From Sabellastarte sp. h YS-2021 (taxonomy: Eukaryota > Annelida > Polychaeta > Sabellida > Sabellidae), in NCBI GenBank assembly GCA_964017235.1, contig OZ024931.1:103558221-103622220 (forward strand): a stretch of 64,000 bases of DNA, read 5' to 3'. The notes under the pieces are model-generated. The model did no database searches and was not told where the DNA came from. It saw only the letters and a program-made list of their open reading frames with translations. This document shows, piece by piece, positions 11,685-21,262 of this stretch; the first letter of the stretch is position 1, and every line of letters starts with the position of its first letter. The position numbers and the translations under genes were made by a program.

Positions 11685-12230
11685 GTAAGCAAAATTAAAG
11701 TATAAACTTATCACAGGGAATTAAAACTGGGACATTTGTTTGTGTGTGGAAAAGTAAACATGTGTATATCTTCATCTTACGTCATCTTACTTATAAAGTT
11801 ATATATTTAAGAATGCAGGTTATGGACATCTGCAATAAAATAAGCCATTTTCAAAACAAGAGAACCAGTGTATCCAAACTATAATATCTTATCCATTTAG
11901 CAATGCCTTATATACTGGTACTTTTATTATTTTTCGCTTTTGGAGGTTGTCAGATTTACTTACTTGTTATGGATGGCTCCAAACCTTTAAGTGTTAACAT
12001 GACCTGTGAAGTGACAATGATATGCTTCTGCTTATCCACAAAACAGAATTTTGTATGCAAATGGATCCATGTTATTTTTTTGCCATCCAGTTGCTTGTGC
12101 ACCTGTTCAGAGTTAACCCAATATGACCAATTATGATATTAGGTAGGGTTCAGCATCATAGATAAAGCTTTGAGAATCAGAAGTTTTATTTAAATAAAAT
12201 TCAGATTACAATAGTTGTGTTTGCAAACTA

Positions 12231-12480
12231 GGGCCTGTATTCACAAATATTCTTATTTTTGAATTAGTCTTATTCTTAGAATTTTTCTTAGAATTGCCAT
12301 TTTTCTTAGAAAAAATCTAAGAATAAGAATTTTTCTATTCACAAAGATTCTTATTCTTACAATCACACTTATTCTTAAAATTTTTTTCTAAGAATGGTTT
12401 TATTCTTAGAATTTTTCTAAGAATAAGAATATGCTATTCACAAAGATTCTTATTCTTAGAATATTTTAAGAATTTGATTT
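12231..12480. mobile_element. TTCTTAGAA-rich MITE in a TNF intron
   Basis: It begins GGGCCTGTATTCACAAATATTCTTA and consists of repeated ATTCTTATTCTTAGAAT-type words, with CTATTCACAAAGATTCTTATT occurring twice. Its start matches the ends of the block at 88-3756, so both belong to one family of small inverted-repeat elements. Confidence 0.55.
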
Positions 12481-12779
12481 AAATCTTATACTGGCACATA
12501 GTTGTTTCGATGATTATTGTGAAGCAACTGATTGCAAATCGACATCTAAAACAGAGTTTTACATATTAACTTGCCCATTGTGTGTACTGTACTGAAATGC
12601 AGCCTCTTTATATTATTTCAAAAATTTTAAGGTTGCTTACTAATGAAAATATTATTTGTATGTCTAAAATTGTAACATAGTGGCTTGGAAATTATTCAAA
12701 TCTTACTTTACAGATTGCATGTGGGGCAATTTTTGACAAAGTCCTCCAAAAATCCCCTATTATTGCTCACCACCATCTT

Positions 12780-13085
12780 TGTTTGGACATGTTTGAAGGT
12801 GAAAGTTTAATAAACATTATGAAAATAGGGGTTTAAAAAACGTTTTGGATAGAATGTTTTTAAAACATTTGATACAAACATTAAAAACGTTTTAAAATGG
12901 TGGGTTTTGAATTTGACCTCTGACCCCATTATTATTCAGACATTATTATGTTCATTTGTAACATTTTTTAAACATTTATCATTAAACGTTTAATTAACAG
13001 TATACATGAAACGTTTTACAAACATTTTATTATAAATGGTTTTTGTACCCATCATTTTTTAACCTCAAAATGTTTACTGGGTTGC
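12780..13085. repeat. AAACGTTTT-rich intronic repeat
   Basis: Repeated AAACGTTTTA and AAACATTTTA words in both orientations flank a non-repetitive middle (GACCTCTGACCCC). This suggests a decayed MITE. No target duplication was identified. Confidence 0.35.
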
Positions 13086-13276
13086 TTACCACCACCTGTA
13101 GTCTCAGTATTATGGGAATTAGAAAGACTCCGAGTCTTTTCATATCACAAAAAAAACAAAAACAAAGATAATTACCGGCCATTTTAGGCATTCAGTCCAA
13201 AACGTATGTAACTGCTCATTAAAACAGAAGGGAGGTAAAACGCTATGGACTTTTATTAACATGTTTCTCATCAAGA

Positions 13277-13435
13277 GCAGTGCACATAGAGATGTTGGAT
13301 GACATGTCCACAGATGCATTGATTGATGGCCTCCGCTGCTTTGTCTCTCTCAGGGGCCCTGCAAGATCTATCAGATGTGACAGAGGAACAAACTTTGTAG
13401 GAGCATCACCTGAATTTAAAGCAAAGATTCAATGA
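13277..13435 (+). pseudogene. BEL/Pao LTR-retrotransposon integrase fragment
   Basis: A short open stretch encodes an integrase core fragment: AVHIEMLDDMSTDALIDGLR, then FVSLRGPARSIRCDRGTNFV, and GASPEF, ending in TGA. The order of an H-[IL]-E segment, RRG-like turn and D-x-GTNFVGA block is typical of BEL/Pao integrases, and the Asp in CDRGTNF would be the second catalytic Asp. No LTRs, reverse transcriptase or gag are nearby. It is an isolated relic within the intron between the first and middle TNF-domain exons. Confidence 0.75.
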
Positions 13436-14069
13436 ACTTTCTGATGACAGAGTTAAACAGTTCCTGATGAAAAAATTCATAATAAAAGGATAATAGTATT
13501 CTTACTGACTTTGCTTTGTCAGTCACTTAAATGCATAATTAAAATCCAAATAATCTTCAGTTATCTTCAAACATTTGTCTGAACCTATCTTGGATCCTCT
13601 AAATATCTCAAAAGCATACTAAAAGAAATTACACAAAACATCAACTTTTCAAATAAAAATTGTGCTTGTTTTCAGTGAACAAAACAAACTTCAGGTTGAA
13701 AGTCTAAACTACACACATAAACATGTCAAGAGTATCTCACCAACTCATACTACGATACAGAGGACTGCAGTGGTAACACAAAGCACTCATACAGAATTTT
13801 TATCTTTAACAGAAATCAAACTGTCTTCATACAAGATTTTGCCTTATGGAGCATTGAGAATGAACATCATTTACAATATAACTTTACCTATATCTACATT
13901 TGGTGTGCGCCATTCAACCAGAGACATTTTAAAGAATGCATCCATTTATCTGGAGATGTGAGAAAGTCCTCTTAAGTATTTTGCATAACAAGTATCTGAG
14001 GACTTGCAGCTTTGTAAGAATTTATCTATTTTAAAGTCTCACTGATAAACTTACATGTTTCTATTTCAG

Positions 14070-14188
14070 ACAGACTTACTTGGGATATTGCAGACAAGAG
14101 CATCCACAGCCATCATGTGTTCAGCCTGGAAGACCTGGGCAGTGGATTAGCCGTGAAGCATTCTGGACTGTATCTGATCTACTCTCAG
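14070..14188 (+). CDS. TNF-ligand gene, middle exon of the TNF homology domain
   Basis: The acceptor is CTATTTCAG and the donor is GTATAG. The 119-nt exon encodes the central strands of a TNF domain: LTWDIADKS (the conserved Trp), VFSLEDLGSGLAVKHS, then GLYLIYSQ, which is the family's hallmark G-[LI]-Y-x-[IV]-Y-x-Q core. It ends in phase 0 and joins the final exon (ITYFDRSG), as expected where the family has QVyF. Family membership is certain; the subfamily is not fixed by this exon alone. Confidence 0.9.
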
Positions 14189-14886
14189 GTATAGGTTGCA
14201 CTGTTACTGAGTTTTTCAAATGCAAGGTACAGGTACTGTATAAGCAGAAATTTTAGCTAGAAGAAAATTTAACAAATTCTTCATTTTAAGAAATTTAATA
14301 GAATTAATTATCACTTATGGCTAGTTTCCACTTAAAATGTATATACAAACATAAAATTTCACTAGGGATTAGTCTTCACAATCCAAAAGCTTTAGCTAAA
14401 ATAACTGTGATTAATGTCTAGTGAACATTTTAACTGATATAGTATGTGTGGAAACACAGCAACTGTTGGGTTTTAGTAGATTTAAAAAAATAACTTTCAT
14501 GGTTTTCCTGAGACATGCAGAATTATCTTTTTTACAGTTGTTATTTAGGTCTAACTTAAGTGCATTTAAACTTTTGTTGAATTGTCATTGTCTTTAGGTT
14601 TTTATACCTTTAGCCTTTGCTTATGTTTGCAGATTTCATCAAAGTAGATCACAGTGTCATGAAACCACACCAACTGATACATAATTAAAATTTGTATTAA
14701 AGAGTCCGTAAAATGGTCAGTTAAAGTGAGCACTCAACAACAGTTCAAATCATCTAGTACAATATTTCTTCAAATTATAAATTCATGTACGAACTGCACA
14801 CAAACATGTAGCAAAATAAAGTTCACTCTTCAATTCCGCCAAGGGATGATACACAATAATAGTGAGGAATCTGATCTACTTTTTAG

Positions 14887-15150
14887 ATAACCTATTTCGA
14901 TCGGTCAGGTCGTTGGTCACATGCAGTGATGGTGGACTCCCTGCCTGTGTTCAAATGCATAGAGTCAAAGTGGGGTTTGGAGATTGATCCAGTGACCAAT
15001 GAGTACTACAATACAGTAGTCCAGTGCTATACAGCAGGGGTTCAGTACATCAGGAGAGGCCAGGAGATCAGTATCCGCAGTCTGTGTCCAGACAGACACA
15101 TCCATCAAGATAAGGACACCACCTTCTTTGGAGTTTTGAAGTTGGCTTAA
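14887..15150 (+). CDS. TNF-superfamily ligand, terminal exon with C-terminus
   Basis: TNF ligands are trimeric type II membrane or shed cytokines that bind cysteine-rich receptors. This exon starts after TTTTTAG and reads 87 residues to TAA at 15148-15150. It holds the second half of the domain: two cysteines (VFKC and VVQC) placed as in the CD/EF-loop disulfide, the strand CYTAGVQYIRRGQEISIR, and the C-terminal signature TTFFGVLKLA. The YNT-x-CYTAG and TTFFG wording most resembles the ectodysplasin/Eiger type, which is inference. The three domain exons give about 150 residues, a full TNF domain. The anchor and cytoplasmic exons are missing from what I can find and may lie left of the window or beyond the Harbinger insertion. 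No breaks are seen. Confidence 0.93.
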   Translation: MTYFDRSGRWSHAVMVDSLPVFKCIESKWGLEIDPVTNEYYNTVVQCYTAGVQYIRRGQEISIRSLCPDRHIHQDKDTTFFGVLKLA

Positions 15151-16236
15151 ATACACAATGTGTGTATGAAAACTAACATACTGTACCCTTTTTGAATAGT
15201 TAACAGGTGCAGCAATGTTCAGCAAACATGTATATTTGTGTATCACCATTTTATTGTGAGTCAATAATTTTATATCATCTTCTGTTTTAATTGCCAAATC
15301 CCAGAAATTGGTAAGATTGTCCAGTTATATCTTGGAGAAATTATTTCTACTATTTTTTTCTGTTTTTATCTCAGATTTGACCAACTCTGGCTTTAACTTT
15401 TGAGTTGAAATGCACGATCTTTCGTTGGAAATGCTTCTTTTACTTTCAAATTAAAATGTATTAACATCAAAATTGCATATCTGTGTCTTAAATAATGCTT
15501 ACAATATCTTATTTTGTTTTAGTATTAGGCTCCACACTAACTTCACAAAATTCCATAATTTCTTCTTCTGTTCCCTTTTGCAACAATGTATTGTCCCTTT
15601 TGTAAAGCCAACTATATTGATAAATTCATGCATCATCACTTACTCATCACTGTAAAAGAAACACTGTAAAAGGAAAGTTTTTAGATTTCGTATTCAGTTT
15701 TCATATTCTTGTAGTCATTTTAAGGAGCAAGAGTTATTCTCAACAGTTTCCTTATTAATCTAAAATGGAGATTATCCCTTAAAAAGAATTTATACCATGA
15801 ACAACAGATGAGAAGTATTTGAAGGACTCGGTCGATGAAATAATTTTCTAAATTTACAGTTGCAGAAACTGTCATGTCGCTACACCATAAAATATGAGGG
15901 TATAAGTTTTTGGTGTTTAATTTAAGGTCCTGTTCTACATAATGTTTTTACATAAGTCTTCTGAATTACTAGTAAGCTCAAAAATAATCTTGTGGTCTTT
16001 ATTTTGCATTTTCTTGCTTTCTTGTGAAAATATATACACACCCAGATTATGCTAATTGTACTCACATTTTGTATCTGGTATGATTATATATGCACTCTGT
16101 ACACTGTAAGCAAAAATAAATAAAATATAAAAAGGTAGTGTATCTTTGTTGTAATGGTGTAAATACATTCGGCTGGATGGAAACCGACGCATTGGTGTAA
16201 TGAGATTAAAGTCCCATGTAAGATTGCTTGTTGTGG
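15151..16236 (+). other. Probable 3' untranslated and downstream region of the TNF gene
   Basis: AT-rich sequence without reading frames. The clearest polyadenylation signal is AATAAA at 16115-16120, which would give a 3' untranslated region of roughly 1 kb. DIRS element 1 begins about 120 bp after that signal. Transcript limits cannot be proven from sequence alone. Confidence 0.4.
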
Positions 16237-16421
16237 CAGTTGCCTGTGGGTGCTGAGTTTAAGGCCTGAGTAAGTTTGCTAATCAGAGGTCATGCCTGAA
16301 GGTCAAATGAAGGTCAAGCACAGGAAGTAAAGATGGATGGTAGTTTGGGAATTTTATTTACATGTTAGTTAAAATAGAATACAGGTTTAAAATGTTACTT
16401 TGTAATGTTTTAAAGCCCCAA
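16237..16421 (-). repeat. DIRS element 1, split direct repeat B2
   Basis: Starts CAGTTGCCTGTGGGTGCTGA and ends CCCCAA. It matches B1 at 17320-17504 base for base as far as I can read. Its outer edge is the right end of the element in transcription sense; host DNA (TTGCTTGTTGTGG) precedes the CAG on the + strand. Confidence 0.95.
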
Positions 16422-16559
16422 CATGGGGAACATGACCATAAATGGTTAAAACTACCAATGGTACAAAAAAAAGAAATTTAAAATGACTCGCATTTGTATG
16501 TAACAGCAAGTGGTTGAGTTTGTCCATGTCTGGTCCAGTAAGCAGTGTGTCAATTCAGT

Positions 16560-17095
16560 AGGGGGATACCCGGGTCAGCCGGGTCCAGCCTTGATCATTG
16601 GATCTATGTAAGAGTGCAAACTACCGCCGAAAGTACCCAGTAGTTGAGATGAGCCACATCAATCCGAAGAGACCTCCCTCCAGGTGGGTAATCCCTGGAG
16701 GGGTCAAGCTCACCCAGAAGTCGAAATTAAGAGAACCTAAGACAGTTCGAGAGGGGGTTGCCCGGGTCAGCCGGGTCCTGCCTGAGTCTGATTTGATCAG
16801 TTGCCCCACCAGGGGGTTCGAAAGTACCCAATGGTTGAGGTGAGCCACATCAATCCGAAGAGACCTCCCTCCAGGTGGGTAAGTCCTGAAGGGGTCAAGC
16901 TCACCCAGAATCGAAATTAGGAATACCTAAGACAGTTTGAGAGGGGGGTGCCCGGGTCAGCCGGGTCCTGCCTGAGATCCATGTAATCAGTCACCAAAGG
17001 GGGGGAACTACCCCTGTCTAGAATGAGCTATGTGAGTCCTAGAAGACTTCCCTACAGGTGGGTTAATGCTGCAAGGGTCGCACTCATGACTCAAT
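16560..17095. repeat. Internal tandem repeat between B2 and A2, about 192-bp units
   Basis: Three clear units carry CCCGGGTCAGCCGGGTCC (near 16569, 16760 and 16952), with CCTCCCTCCAGGTGGGTAA and GGGGTCAAGCTCACCCAGAA between them. A fourth diverged unit follows near 17010-17090. It is GC-richer than its surroundings. It lies within the terminal region of the element rather than in the coding body. Confidence 0.85.
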
Positions 17096-17117
17096 ATGGT
17101 TAGAGGAGGGTGGTGGG

Positions 17118-17322
17118 TGAAATTTGCATGTTAACACAATGGCTGCCAATTCAAATATGACCCTTGGTTGGATACAAAGCCAAATAAGGCACTGGCCTGA
17201 TTTCTTATTGGATGACCAGAGGTCAAGAGTTCATTAGAGGCTATAAGCATACAATTAGTTATAAGGTTAAGGTAGGAGTCAACTGTCAGAGCAGGCCCCT
17301 TACATGGCCGTGCTGAATACAG
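17118..17322 (-). repeat. DIRS element 1, split direct repeat A2
   Basis: Runs from TGAAATTTGCATGTTAACAC to GCTGAATACAG. It matches A1 at 22591-22795 with one visible difference (ACAATTAG against ACAAGTAG). It overlaps B1 by the three bases CAG. Confidence 0.95.
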
Positions 17323-17504
17323 TTGCCTGTGGGTGCTGAGTTTAAGGCCTGAGTAAGTTTGCTAATCAGAGGTCATGCCTGAAGGTCAAATGAAGGTCAA
17401 GCACAGGAAGTAAAGATGGATGGTAGTTTGGGAATTTTATTTACATGTTAGTTAAAATAGAATACAGGTTTAAAATGTTACTTTGTAATGTTTTAAAGCC
17501 CCAA
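17320..17504 (-). repeat. DIRS element 1, split direct repeat B1
   Basis: A second copy of the B repeat, starting at the CAG shared with A2 and ending six bases short of the recombinase stop codon (17511-17513). The A2-CAG-B1 junction is exactly what joining the two outer ends of the element would produce. Confidence 0.95.
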
Positions 17505-17510
17505 GCCCAA

Positions 17511-18490
17511 TTAGAAGGAGGCAGGGATGAGCTTGGCGAATGTGGTAGGTATGATTGAGGGTGCCTGAGATGCATTCTCCAGATAAGTCCAAATGGCAGA
17601 GCTGCGCCATAGTCCGTGTGCCATAATGTTCTGGATCTTGACGTTGTTATCGAAGGCCAGGGTGGCTCCTGACCTCCTGAAGGTGTGGAACCCATGCCCC
17701 TTTGGAGATATATTCCTGTGGTCCAGTACTTTCTTCAATGCATCTCGAATGTGAGTGTCAATCACCTGGTTATAGGGTTGGAATTTATTAGCAAAGAGGG
17801 GGGCGGTGGGTGGGAGTGGGCGAGAGTTGAGGAGTGTCTTGAGGGCCCTGACTGGGCATAGGAAGTGGTTGGCCAAAGATGGTAATTGGATCCAGTGGTG
17901 GGACTTATGATTTTGTAAGGTCTTGGTCCATTTTATGAGTAAATGGGCACCAGGAGGAGCAAATATGAGGTCTTGCCTAAGGAAATGTGTACAGGGGTCG
18001 AATTTGGAAGAACTGTGAGGGGCAATATTGGACATTCTCAGGAACCCGAAAAATGCAGTGAGGAAAATGGCCCTGAAGAGAGGTGGGTCATGGAGGATGT
18101 CACATGACAAGGATATGTGGTATAAGGTTTGGATGTCAAAGACCCCCCGAGGGGTGGGGGAGAATTTTGAGTTGATGTTTATGCTTCTGATGAATCTATG
18201 GATGGCTGGGTGTGATAAAGAGGAAGTGTCCCAGCTATAAAGGCCCGCTTTTGAGTGGATGGAGGAAAGGTAGGAGGATATGACTTTTGGTGAAATGAGG
18301 TTCTGGTAAAGGTATTCCAGGAAAGTAAGGATATTATGGACAGAGATGGATACGGGAAGGTCCATAAATAGTAAGAAAGTAATGTAAGTTTTGAAGTGAA
18401 GGTGATGAGCTGAGGAAGTTGAAGGTCTGAAGGCCTGAGATATTCTGTGGCAAGCTTGCACCAGGAGTGGAGCAGAAGTGGAGGAAGAAC
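17511..18490 (-). CDS. DIRS element 1 tyrosine recombinase
   Basis: This enzyme would insert the circular element copy by site-specific recombination in place of an integrase. The fold has an N-terminal SAM-like domain (about residues 1-110) and a catalytic domain with Arg in TAFFGFLRMSN, then GHGFHTFRRSGATLAF (H-x-x-R), IMAHGLWRSSAIWTYL (second His and the Tyr nucleophile). All R-H-R-H-Y landmarks are present and the frame is open to TAA at 17511. There is no ATG before the domain; the frame opens only a few codons upstream, past a likely splice acceptor (AATTTCAG, cut at 18490/18491). The frame differs from that of RT-RNase H, which ends at 18497. Expression by splicing is inferred. Confidence 0.92.
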
Positions 18491-18500
18491 CTGAAATTAT
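18491..18500 (-). promoter_or_regulatory. Putative 3' splice acceptor before the recombinase frame (element 1)
   Basis: On the minus strand ATAATTTCAG overlaps the RT-RNase H stop (TAA at 18499-18497). The recombinase frame continues directly after the AG with two bases completing a codon. Element 2 has TTAATTTCAG at the matching place in the same phase. No donor was identified. Confidence 0.5.
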
Positions 18501-19783
18501 ATGGAGATATCCAGATTAAAGAATTGCATGGGTATTTTTCTCCAGATATGGGAGCTTTGTAGGTCTCTAAGGAGGCTTTGGTCAACAGGTTTGTCCGAAT
18601 ATATTCGAGATAATAGGTCAGCTATGTTGTTGGCCTTTCCCCTAATATGGTCAATGGTGACAGTTATATCATAGGTGGCTGATATTAACCAGATGTTTCT
18701 AAGGCATAGTGCCAACATATCATCCCTAGTCCTGCCAGTTTGAACTACTTGAACTACAGCTGAGTTATCACAGTAAAATTTTACTGTTGAATGGGCCCAG
18801 TTACCAGCCCAAAGCTTGAGGGCTATGACCAGATTAAGCATCTCAAGGTGGACAATTGTTAAATCTTTCTGATACACATTGAAGAGGGGGGTAGCATAGA
18901 CTTCCTTGTTCCAGACCCCTCCCAAGCCAGTGAGGGATGCATCAATATGGAGGGTGTGGCCCTGAGGGATGGGATCTTTGTTAATGTAGGTAATCCCCTT
19001 AAACCTGGGTAAGAAGACTAAGAACCAGGTAAGGTCTTTGTGAAAGTCATTTGTTAGGATAATTTTCTTAGCATCTGAATTTTCCCTGAACAAGGCCAAC
19101 ATTCTGTTGATAAACACGCGGGCTGGGGGAACACACTTATGGATGTATAACAGTTTGCCCAAGAGGGACTGAAAGGCCCCTTTGGACAAATGACGCTTAC
19201 TACTGGTTGCTACACATTCAGTATATATACTCTCAAGCTTTTCTGGGTGGATACTGAGTTCGTTTTTATCCAGGTCAATTTGAATGCCCAGGCATGTGAG
19301 CTTGCGACAGGGTGGGGTTTGTTTGTCAAGATTGCTAGGCAATCCAAGTTCAGTGAGAAGTGACGCCAGACGTCGGAAATGGGCGTCACCAGAAGCTTTC
19401 GAGGACACAATGATGTAGTCGTCGATGTATGCAAACATTTTGACTCCAACATTAGCCATGATGAACGTGACGGCGTCGCTGACGCGCTGAAACGCCGCGC
19501 TCCCGTGGACCCAGCCGAACGCCACCACAGCGTCAATGTAGACGTCATTTCCCCATGATATGCCCAATTTTATGGCGTCAGCTGGGTCCACACGGAGATT
19601 GCGAAAAGCTCTGGCCACGTCAATCTTTGCTATGACGGCGTCGTCTTTGTGACTACATATTTCCCTGACAATATCATCTATGGATGGAAACTTAAGGCAA
19701 AACAGGTCACCGTCAAATCTGGATCTATCAACCTGGTCATTCAATGCCAAGCCCTTAGGATAAGACAGATCGAGTATGACACG
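18497..19783 (-). CDS. DIRS element 1 reverse transcriptase - RNase H
   Basis: Copies the element RNA and degrades the template. Downstream of the in-frame TGA (19786-19784) the frame carries VILDLS (RT block), KIDVARAFRNLR with the first catalytic Asp, the FGWVHGSAAFQ block, and FAYIDDYI with the Y-x-D-D active site at about residues 108-111 counted from the ATT/ATG-like start at 19750. RNase H follows: LHIDASLTGLGG (Asp), VHLEMLNL (Glu), CDNSAVV (Asp) and HIRGKANNIADLLSR (His and Asp), so all catalytic acids are present. There is no methyltransferase domain. It is in the same frame as the preceding pre-RT and gag segments, and it ends just before the recombinase frame. Confidence 0.93.
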   Translation of the reverse strand, partial: RVILDLSYPKGLALNDQVDRSRFDGDLFCLKFPSIDDIVREICSHKDDAVIAKIDVARAFRNLRVDPADAIKLGISWGNDVYIDAVVAFGWVHGSAAFQRVSDAVTFIMANVGVKMFAYIDDYIIVSSKASGDAHFRRLASLLTELGLPSNLDKQTPPCRKLTCLGIQIDLDKNELSIHPEKLESIYTECVATSSKRHLSKGAFQSLLGKLLYIHKCVPPARVFINRMLALFRENSDAKKIILTNDFHKDLTWFLVFLPRFKGITYINKDPIPQGHTLHIDASLTGLGGVWNKEVYATPLFNVYQKDLTIVHLEMLNLVIALKLWAGNWAHSTVKFYCDNSAVVQVVQTGRTRDDMLALCLRNIWLISATYDITVTIDHIRGKANNIADLLSRIYSDKPVDQSLLRDLQSSHIWRKIPMQFFNLDISI

Positions 19784-21262
19784 TCACTTGCCTCTGTCCT
19801 TGGGTCTAGTTAGGATTGGTGAGCAATGAATTGAACTGTAATCAGGATGGTGCCCAATTTTGCTAAGAGGACCCAAAATGGCCTCATGTGAACGCTCCTT
19901 AGCCAGATAAGCCCCCACTGCATTCTCAAATTGAAGGGCTGAGTGATGATTTTTTATATTCTGGTTACAGAGAATTCTGGATTGAGTAAGTGACAGAGGG
20001 AAGCCAAACTGCAAGTAATGGATCAGTTTTTGGTCCTTATATTCATGTAAGTATTTGCTCCATGCTTCAATTCTAAGACCCGATTTTAAAGGGAATCTGA
20101 CCTGTTTGTAGTTGGGTAGCCCAGAGTGCCTAATAATTCGAGCCATTTCAAGGTACTGCTCAACAGATTCACACTTTATGGGGGCCCTATCAGGGCCAAT
20201 GAATTCAAAGGGTGTGGACTCTACTGCTATGTAACCCTTGGTTTTTGTAGGATAATTAATGTCCTGACACAGAGGTGAATTAACAATACCTGAACGCCTG
20301 GTGTTGGAGGTGTTGACAATGTTAACAACTTCGCCCCCATTAGTGTCACCTTGGTTAAGTGTCAGATCCTGTAAATTGTCAGTATTGTCAATGTCATTGT
20401 CACAATGGTCAGAAAGTTCGACAATTAACTGGTCCATATAAGCTTCGTATGTCAAGCCATACAAGTGCTGACTAGATAGGTCTCGCCTATAGTTGTCAAA
20501 TACTCTACGAGCCTCTAACAATTCTTGAGGCGTGTGATAACTAATGAAAATTACTGGCTGTATATACAAGTTTAATGAACCCCATACATTAAGATGTGAC
20601 TCAGGGTGAACATCACACTGAAAAACCTGAATATGACCATTGTTCCGTGAAATTTCGAGATAATAAAAGCCACCAGGGCTGCCACATGGGTAGCCATGAA
20701 TGTATGAATACCAGATGTCAGAGTTGTTAATTAGGTTATAGAACCCTGTGTCAAACAATGTGACAGGGTGACATGCTAATTGATAAACACCCTTTGAATT
20801 GGTACTGTCTGTAATTAAAGGGTTGGTAGGGTGGGGCTCCACCTGATGGGCAACATAGTGGTCAGTGTGATGAACATCAGAGAGTGTGGTACCCTGGGGC
20901 TCAGTATTATGACATTTACATTTGACATGTGTGGGAATGTCAGTCAATCTGCCAGTATTACATATACCTATGTCAACACACGAATTATCATAAACACTAT
21001 CACCCTGATAAACACTATGATATTCAGTACCTCTTGTACTCCCCAAGGGGTCAGAGGTCAAATTAATCAAATGTACATTGTTCGACTTGTCAGATGACGT
21101 CACTTCACACATATTGTCAGGTATTATGTCTAAATCTACATTTCTATCAACACATATATCATCAAATATAACATTTGTACAATTATTGTGTCCTTTGGAA
21201 CTACCCCCCACCCCGTCGATGACCTGAGGGGTCACACTGTGTTCAAATAGTTCACTCAACTG
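19784..21262 (-). CDS. DIRS element 1 pol N-terminal (pre-RT) region
   Basis: This stretch of about 490 codons is open from the gag TAG (21265-21263) to a TGA (19786-19784). There is no ATG at its head; the codons after TAG are CAG TTG AGT. The first 300 residues are acidic, Asn/Asp/Thr-rich and unrecognised. The last 150 match element 2 in order: CPNY/LPNY-K/A, FGFPLSL, NHHSALQFENAVGAYLAKE, ILGPL, ending at SPILTRPKD, the first RT block. The TGA falls where element 2 has an Arg codon, so CGA to TGA decay is likely. Otherwise it is a continuous part of a gag-pol frame. Confidence 0.75.
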   Translation of the reverse strand, partial: QLSELFEHSVTPQVIDGVGGSSKGHNNCTNVIFDDICVDRNVDLDIIPDNMCEVTSSDKSNNVHLINLTSDPLGSTRGTEYHSVYQGDSVYDNSCVDIGICNTGRLTDIPTHVKCKCHNTEPQGTTLSDVHHTDHYVAHQVEPHPTNPLITDSTNSKGVYQLACHPVTLFDTGFYNLINNSDIWYSYIHGYPCGSPGGFYYLEISRNNGHIQVFQCDVHPESHLNVWGSLNLYIQPVIFISYHTPQELLEARRVFDNYRRDLSSQHLYGLTYEAYMDQLIVELSDHCDNDIDNTDNLQDLTLNQGDTNGGEVVNIVNTSNTRRSGIVNSPLCQDINYPTKTKGYIAVESTPFEFIGPDRAPIKCESVEQYLEMARIIRHSGLPNYKQVRFPLKSGLRIEAWSKYLHEYKDQKLIHYLQFGFPLSLTQSRILCNQNIKNHHSALQFENAVGAYLAKERSHEAILGPLSKIGHHPDYSSIHCSPILTRPKDRGK

